In this document: positions 6,201 through 9,824 of the stretch, piece after piece | Layout of the letters: each line of letters begins with the position of its first letter | Numbering within the stretch: the first letter of the stretch is position 1 | Notes under the pieces: model-generated | What the model saw: only the letters and a program-made list of their open reading frames with translations | What the model was told of the DNA's origin: nothing | The model's database searches: none | Assembly: GCA_014379065.1 (NCBI GenBank) | Contig: JACMMM010000413.1 | Span: forward strand, 1 to 9,824 | Length of the DNA: 9,824 bases | Direction of reading: 5' to 3' | From: Saprospiraceae bacterium | GTDB lineage: Bacteria > Bacteroidota > Bacteroidia > Chitinophagales > Saprospiraceae | Program-made: the position numbers and the translations under genes

Positions 6201-8616
6201 TTTCATTTAAGAAAGGCGCTGAGTCATTGTCATCATAAAGGATACGAAGTGTGCCGATATCGGAGCCATCGAGCATACGGATCGCATCCAGATGATAAAG
6301 TTGGTCGAAAGTGACGGTAATCTCATTGCCAGGGCAGGGCGAAGCCGGGTCTGCGGCCCACTCAGTAGTCACAGGGGCATCGTATTGGCCATAGCAAAAG
6401 TCAATATCGCCATAGTTAAAAAGTACCTGATCGGCACAGGTATTGTCCGTCGTAGTAAAATGGCTGCGCCCAATGATAGAATTGCCCGTGCAATCGGCAG
6501 TACGGATATCAACTCGGCAGGCAGGTGTAATATTGCCGTCGGCGGTTACGCCGATGATTGCAATCTGGTACACATCGTGCGGGCGTTTCAGGCCCGTGAT
6601 GACCACGTGGTTGCAGGCGCCGGGCACATTCCCGTCGTACAGTTTCCAATTCAAATCGCCTATGTTGAATACCAATGGATTGGGAGTTTGGACATCTTGA
6701 CGTTCGTAGTAATACACCAGATAATGGTCAAAGGTCACCCCCGAAGGCACATTCCACACCACTTTTACTGCATCGCAAGACAATGCATGGCAAGAAGCGG
6801 GGTTGAAACTGGGTGGGTGCGCCTCTACAAAGCTCACACATGGGGTTGCCATATCTGTTATGCCATTGCCCGCCAGCACCACGAAAATGGGTCGTTCGTT
6901 CACGTCTTTTGCAGCGATTTGAACTTTACCATTTGTTATGGTCAGTTCAGTCCTCACCCCGTTCACATCATTGGGCTGCATCTGAATCATAGTGGCGTGG
7001 GTAAACCCTAACGCGCTCGGCTCGAATAGCGTAGCCCCAGACATAGCGTAGGTCTCATTGTTGCTGGTTGGCGACCATATTGCCAAGACGGCTACATTCC
7101 CAGCAAAGCCAGGGACTGTCCCATTAAATCGCAGAACGCGCGGATGGTTAAAATCAGTCGCATACTCGCTCGTGGAAAGTTCTGAAACATATCGGGTCGC
7201 ACCCAGCACGTTTTTCATGGTGCTGACGTAGTAAAAGGACTTCTTGGGCTGGTGGCTATATTCTTTGCTCAAAACAAGCCCGCTGCTTTGGAAAAGAAAG
7301 GCATCAGGGTTGGTGGATTCGTCACGGATGCAGAATTGCATGGCTTTGTCCCATTGCGCAGCGGCAATTTCCAGATATGCTCTGGTCATCCAGCAGCCCT
7401 GTACTTCTTGTTTGTCGGCGATTTCATTAATGCCCGCTGGGTTGGCGGGGATGGCGGGCACACGTTGGGGCGACTTGTCGTTCGTGTCCCAGCCGAATTC
7501 AGAAAGCCAAATTTCACGACCAGCGTAATGGTTTTTGATGCTGCGGAGTATTTTCTTAAATGAGCCCGATTCGCCCACACCTCCAATGGCGGTAGCACCC
7601 TGATCTTCTTCGGGCGAGACACCTTCGCCGGAGAAATTGATCCCGTCCCATTTGTTGTCGCAATAGTGGTGAAAATTGACCACCTGAAATTGTGGCACGC
7701 CAGCCAATACAGCATCGGCATAAGAGATGCCATCAGCACCAAACTCCGAAAGCCCTGACATTACATAGCGCACGTTTGGGAATTGGGCAACACCCAAAGC
7801 ATAGGCGTTGCTGTTGCCGGGCAAATCTCCTCTTACGGTGTTGCCATTGCCATTGTACACAGTCTTTGCCATAGCGATATACTCTGCGGGCGTGAACCCA
7901 ATCCTGTCGGGCAAAGGGCCATCTTCACCGTACCATTCTTTAGTTTTGTCTGGCTCGTTCCAAGGTTCGATATACCCAACACGTTGCCCAGCGGGCTGAT
8001 CGGTATCTGGGCCTTTGTCTGGTATAGATGCCCCTGCCCCTCCAAAATGGAAGGCGAATTGTGTGACCCAATCAGCGTAGTATTCGTAGGAGGCAGGGTC
8101 GGTTGGACTTCCGTCAGGCCAAGTGGGCTTGTACTCTTGCGCGGCAGCCAATTGACCAAAGCTTGGTGTAAATGGCAGGATGCGCGGCAGGCAAAACTTC
8201 ATGGTCGCGCAAATCGGCACAGGGTTGCCAGTGGCTGGGGTAAGGCTTCCCGCGATATCAGCGTAGAATGCAGGGAAGTGCGTCCAAGTTTGTCCTTGGT
8301 AGGGCGGGTTCCACAGGCAGATGTTACCAGGGTAAAGTGGGGAGGCATTTCCTGACTGATTGACATCGCCCTCGTCAATGACCCAATCGTGGTACTCTCT
8401 CGCAAAACCAGCGCAAGATAAAGGTTGGGTCGGATCCTCCCGTCGGAGGTTTACCCCGATAAAATCGCTCATCAGCGGAGTTTGTGCCAATGCCAAAACG
8501 GTTTGGAACACAAGTAGCATAGTGCTAAGCCAGAAGCGTGATCCGAGAAACGAAGCCGCGCCTTTCTGGGTGTTTGTCAAATGAAGATAGTTCGAAAGGT
8601 TCAATCGTTTTTTCAT
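3289..8616 (-). CDS. Giant exported glycosidase-like / beta-helix protein with T9SS tail
   Basis: This 1775-aa multidomain secreted protein starts with a long signal peptide (K2-K3-R4, hydrophobic 28-43, probable cut A-L-A|Q at 44/45). Residues about 47-460 resemble a clan-A TIM-barrel glycoside hydrolase: candidate acid/base Glu221 in W-N-E-P (219-222), H-H-Y at 316-318, candidate nucleophile Glu373 in W-L-S-E-F-G (370-375). A beta-sandwich that usually trails such barrels may fill about 465-590. An Fn3-like domain follows (about 596-708), then a galactose-binding-like sandwich (about 710-860). A right-handed parallel beta-helix with NosD-like repeats (N-x-I, G-I-x-L) covers about 870-1400. 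A helical region covers about 1405-1690, with I-A-D-L-C-P at 1644-1649. The T9SS type A tail is 1701-1775 (K-V-Y-P-N-P-A-S). It likely acts on or binds a polysaccharide at the cell surface; the substrate and GH family are not recognised. An ATG at 8751 is open in frame but adds 45 residues before the signal peptide, so 8616 is preferred. It is first of three leftward genes and ends at TGA 3289-3291. Confidence 0.88.
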   Translation of the reverse strand: MKKRLNLSNYLHLTNTQKGAASFLGSRFWLSTMLLVFQTVLALAQTPLMSDFIGVNLRREDPTQPLSCAGFAREYHDWVIDEGDVNQSGNASPLYPGNICLWNPPYQGQTWTHFPAFYADIAGSLTPATGNPVPICATMKFCLPRILPFTPSFGQLAAAQEYKPTWPDGSPTDPASYEYYADWVTQFAFHFGGAGASIPDKGPDTDQPAGQRVGYIEPWNEPDKTKEWYGEDGPLPDRIGFTPAEYIAMAKTVYNGNGNTVRGDLPGNSNAYALGVAQFPNVRYVMSGLSEFGADGISYADAVLAGVPQFQVVNFHHYCDNKWDGINFSGEGVSPEEDQGATAIGGVGESGSFKKILRSIKNHYAGREIWLSEFGWDTNDKSPQRVPAIPANPAGINEIADKQEVQGCWMTRAYLEIAAAQWDKAMQFCIRDESTNPDAFLFQSSGLVLSKEYSHQPKKSFYYVSTMKNVLGATRYVSELSTSEYATDFNHPRVLRFNGTVPGFAGNVAVLAIWSPTSNNETYAMSGATLFEPSALGFTHATMIQMQPNDVNGVRTELTITNGKVQIAAKDVNERPIFVVLAGNGITDMATPCVSFVEAHPPSFNPASCHALSCDAVKVVWNVPSGVTFDHYLVYYYERQDVQTPNPLVFNIGDLNWKLYDGNVPGACNHVVITGLKRPHDVYQIAIIGVTADGNITPACRVDIRTADCTGNSIIGRSHFTTTDNTCADQVLFNYGDIDFCYGQYDAPVTTEWAADPASPCPGNEITVTFDQLYHLDAIRMLDGSDIGTLRILYDDNDSAPFLNENTPLTLNTVLYDTWRTLVFPLCQGSVKRVKFILDASTFAKSRIRRIVFVGEPASGELESSCCGSSNALVVNNQSASQLPGLANAAEIVVNGTLTIDADLTLDLVGGQSPHVIMMPASKIVVNAGRTLTLTDKTLVNGCETLWRGIEIMPGGRIDLVAKSSIRDAQKAIRMLRPTTSNPPNTIFNLNQARLFSNLNGVYIEQINLFNSTFIGSAIHSSIFDGLDVDLKPAFPGQTDWSPYAKYGAWMSSANGFNVTGTPTEPSIFTRMDNGILLHGSSLGVSNTLFKKITERQQNGAAVGGIGIYALKSTLFQSGFGKYGALSFDKVSTAFKLNIASVSITDNNAFDVDYGISAINLLTLGNYIHNNTFQYHKGGINSATGRRPVIITNNSLISLGNVVSYGMVASGVATNSFDGQAYDIRDNFIQVRSSAQNPVAIGAGIYLTNARNANIEGNTIKVHNYDLAGTGNNESPIIYGINVNNSPDNTICSNNIASWAAFSPPFTKSYGRGIFLINSPSNAVTCNVLDSIRHGIEFHMNCNTPDGIQGNILLNTDKGIIAAENPQNLPVPTILGMQNYRGNRWINNASKYEIGAEYQGNVLILPIERFTIKDPDISNYTDPDNGVLYEMTVKPPSFTAGWFFDPQLQNLNLTCGVTSGQCMDNRLDHRMRGEGLYQNIAKGTASTNGYSPAYGWMLRRSIFSDLRDKYGTGPVASEYAAFYNAQLNTTVQKSWEVDKSIALIGRNNSLGSNRLRQLDSLGYLAWQSTGFVLSAAQERERDSLRNVLDQQMLTDIAVAASVNQGYSTAQAYEALDKEANSLWLTDFAGQETPLNTHLSRIEQIADLCPQMDGPGVFKARAMYLMAKGQSKAIWDYCNQSAAQGQRGEERSSNPETQESFLKVYPNPASTELYVETNVLGGVFEVLDLYGKVQQTGRAETGLTHLDVSLLPPGVYVLTLKPILGLPQSVKFVLLR

Positions 8617-8674
8617 AATGGAAAAGCATTTGATAGGTAAAAGGTATAGGTTGCATGCTGCCAGCCGTTGCCGG

Positions 8675-9199
8675 TTGACAAAACTTTCCAAAAGACCACT
8701 GCAAGTAAGAGAATGGATTAGCGTATTAAAGCCCCGCCTTCGCCCTCCCACCTACGTTAAAACAATTGCGGGAAAAGGGGCTATGGCGAGTAAAAGGATT
8801 AAAGCGGGCCTGCTGGCTTCGCGCTCAGGTACACAATCTAGAAATTCGGAGCGAAACGCTGACGAAAGTATTTAACAAAACTCAACCAACCAAACACCTC
8901 GAACAGATTTAACATCAAGTGCTCCAAATGGTGTCTTATTCCCCATCCAGTGATGTCCACAAAAATACCTTCCCCAAACAATTTGTCGCCTTTCCACTTT
9001 TCCACAACCTCTAACCCATCAACTCACCTGTTTTATTTGGCAGTTTTAACAATAGGCTCGACTTTTAAAGGCTACCAGTGCCAATTTGTCGAAATACACC
9101 CTTTTGGGGAAATAATTATTGGCAAAACCATCAAACTTTGCCGCCGAACTCTTTCATTTTCATGCCACTATCTGACAAAAACGGTTTATTAACAAAACT
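8675..9199 (+). repeat. Three copies of TTRACAAAACT in the intergenic region
   Basis: The motif occurs at 8675-8685 (G in third place), 8872-8882 and 9189-9199 (both A). All copies have the same orientation, and the last two match over all 11 nt. The last copy lies 24 nt before the -33 element of the Lrp-like gene's promoter and the first lies 59 nt before the start of the giant gene. The copies could be binding sites of a shared regulator, possibly the Lrp-like protein itself, or a chance product of AT-rich sequence. The function is inference only. Confidence 0.3.
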
Positions 9200-9222
9200 T
9201 ACAGAGGTTTGACCGTTCAATG

Positions 9223-9254
9223 CTTGCAAATCATTTTGTCATGCCCTACCTTTG
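9223..9254 (+). promoter_or_regulatory. Bacteroidota-type promoter of the Lrp/AsnC gene
   Basis: The -7 element TACCTTTG (9247-9254) matches the Bacteroidota consensus TAnnTTTG in full. A TTG (9224-9226, within CTTG) lies 20 nt upstream, the normal spacing for the -33 element of the housekeeping sigma factor in this phylum. Transcription would start near 9260, which leaves a leader of about 40 nt before ATG 9302. It also supports the ATG at 9302 as start, since a TTG start at 9209 would lie upstream of this promoter. Confidence 0.75.
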
Positions 9255-9301
9255 CCCAACTTTTTGATCCGAAATTATATTTCACAACCAAACTACGCGA
9301 T

Positions 9302-9781
9302 ATGTCTGAGAAATTGGATAAAATTGATTTGAAGATCCTGAAAATCCTGCAAGAGAACAGCAAGATCACCAACCTCGACCTCTCTAAGAAAATTGGCCTC
9401 TCGCCTGCTCCTACTCTCGAGCGCGTGAAGAAATTGGAACAGAGCGATATCATTCAGAGCTACCACGCTCATGTGAACCCAACGCAAATGGGTCTGAATG
9501 TCAAGACTTTTGTGCTTGTGTCCCTGGCCTGGAAGAAGGAAAATGCGCTCAACAGCTTCCTGGAGAAGATCGGGAAGATCGATGAGGTGACAGAATGCTA
9601 CATCATCACAGGCGAAGCGGATTTCCTGATGAAGATCATTTGCAAGGACATCCCAACGTACGAGCAACTACTCTTCAAGACCATTAGCCAGATCGAAGAG
9701 ATCGAGCGACTGAAGACCTTGATGACACTCTCGACCGTGAAAGACGCCAAACTGTTGCCTTTCAATTACGACGAAAAGTAA
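9302..9781 (+). CDS. Lrp/AsnC family transcriptional regulator
   Basis: The 159-aa protein has the full length and order of a feast/famine regulator. An N-terminal winged helix-turn-helix covers about 5-60 (D-x-x-D-L-K-I-L at 6-13, recognition helix around L-S-P-A-P-T-L-E-R-V at 33-42). The C-terminal RAM (ligand-binding) domain covers about 65-145, with the T-G-E-A-D-F-L-M-K-I strand at 103-112 that corresponds to the family's T-G-x-x-D-[YF]-L segment. Family members form dimers to octamers, bind DNA and usually sense an amino acid; the effector cannot be told here. ATG 9302 is chosen because the family N-terminus begins there and a good promoter lies at 9223-9254; an in-frame TTG at 9209 would precede that promoter. 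No Shine-Dalgarno is visible. It is divergent from the giant gene, so control of that gene or of itself is possible but not shown. It ends 43 nt before the window edge; I see no clear terminator there. Confidence 0.94.
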   Translation: MSEKLDKIDLKILKILQENSKITNLDLSKKIGLSPAPTLERVKKLEQSDIIQSYHAHVNPTQMGLNVKTFVLVSLAWKKENALNSFLEKIGKIDEVTECYIITGEADFLMKIICKDIPTYEQLLFKTISQIEEIERLKTLMTLSTVKDAKLLPFNYDEK

Positions 9782-9824
9782 GTTCGGCCTGCGGCTTTTC
9801 TCACACAACGCCACGACGACGAAA

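Larger units (their letters stand above)
8617..9301. other. 685-bp intergenic region between divergent genes
   Basis: The region separates the leftward giant gene from the rightward Lrp-like gene. From about 8870 on it becomes clearly AT-rich. It holds one convincing promoter (9223-9254, rightward) and three copies of an 11-nt motif. I found no leftward TTG/TAnnTTTG pair with correct spacing for the giant gene. Open frames at 8618-8875 and 8950-9192 give unnatural translations and no recognisable product, so I do not call them. I see no tRNA, small RNA or riboswitch structure. Confidence 0.6.

Noticed and set aside
6292..7011. Plus-strand open frame of 239 codons inside the giant gene
   Set aside because: It is antisense to the Fn3 and galactose-binding-like region. 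Its length comes from the codon composition of the real gene, and no family is recognisable.
8639..8646. TACCTTTT on the minus strand as -7 element for the giant gene
   Set aside because: It has one mismatch to TAnnTTTG, and the nearest upstream TTTG is 32 nt away, not 19-21.
8618..8875. Possible 85-aa gene, very rich in Arg and Lys, upstream of the giant gene
   Set aside because: The composition is typical of a random frame, and no homologous motif or start context is visible.
8950..9192. Possible 80-aa gene with GTG/ATG start in the intergenic region
   Set aside because: The region is AT-rich non-coding in character, the translation resembles nothing known, and the end lies just before the Lrp-like gene's promoter.

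Overview
The window looks like a chromosomal segment of a Bacteroidota bacterium, most likely of the Saprospiria (Saprospiraceae-like). Three things point there: secreted proteins that end in type IX secretion (T9SS) type A sorting tails (K-V-[WY]-P-N-P-A-S ... K-F-V-L), a lone beta-propeller of a type I recall as strongly expanded in Saprospiraceae (N-G-R-D-W-W, F-D-R-C-T-G and A-P-D-G-R-I-Y motifs), and a Bacteroidota-type promoter (TTG - 20 nt - TAnnTTTG). The genus cannot be told from the sequence. I see no mobile element, rRNA, tRNA or CRISPR array.

Layout. (1) 86-1162 (+): a complete type IB DNA topoisomerase. It is followed at 1163-1312, in the same frame, by 49 coding-like codons without a start codon. 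(2) 1348-8616 (-): three tandem genes for exported proteins. In transcription order these are a very large multidomain protein of 1775 aa (clan-A glycosidase-like barrel, Fn3-like domain, carbohydrate-binding-like beta-sandwich, parallel beta-helix, helical region, T9SS tail), a 109-aa mini-protein, and a 501-aa beta-propeller protein. The topoisomerase and the propeller gene converge. (3) 8617-9301: a 685-bp, partly AT-rich intergenic region between divergent genes, with a clear promoter for the rightward gene and three copies of an 11-nt motif. (4) 9302-9781 (+): an Lrp/AsnC-family regulator.

How they relate. The three leftward genes share a destination (Sec export, then T9SS delivery to the cell surface or medium). 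The mini-protein is an internally deleted paralog of the propeller: it aligns without gaps to residues 20-63 and 456-501 of the 501-aa protein, so exactly 392 codons are missing. The two junctions inside the cluster have nearly the same geometry: stop, 11-12 nt, GC-rich hairpin, 13-15 nt, next ATG. The two downstream genes therefore sit directly behind terminator-like hairpins, with no room for a promoter of their own between hairpin and start. This arrangement and the in-frame deletion are the most unusual things here. The topoisomerase and the Lrp-like gene look like ordinary neighbours; nothing in the sequence ties them functionally to the surface-protein cluster.
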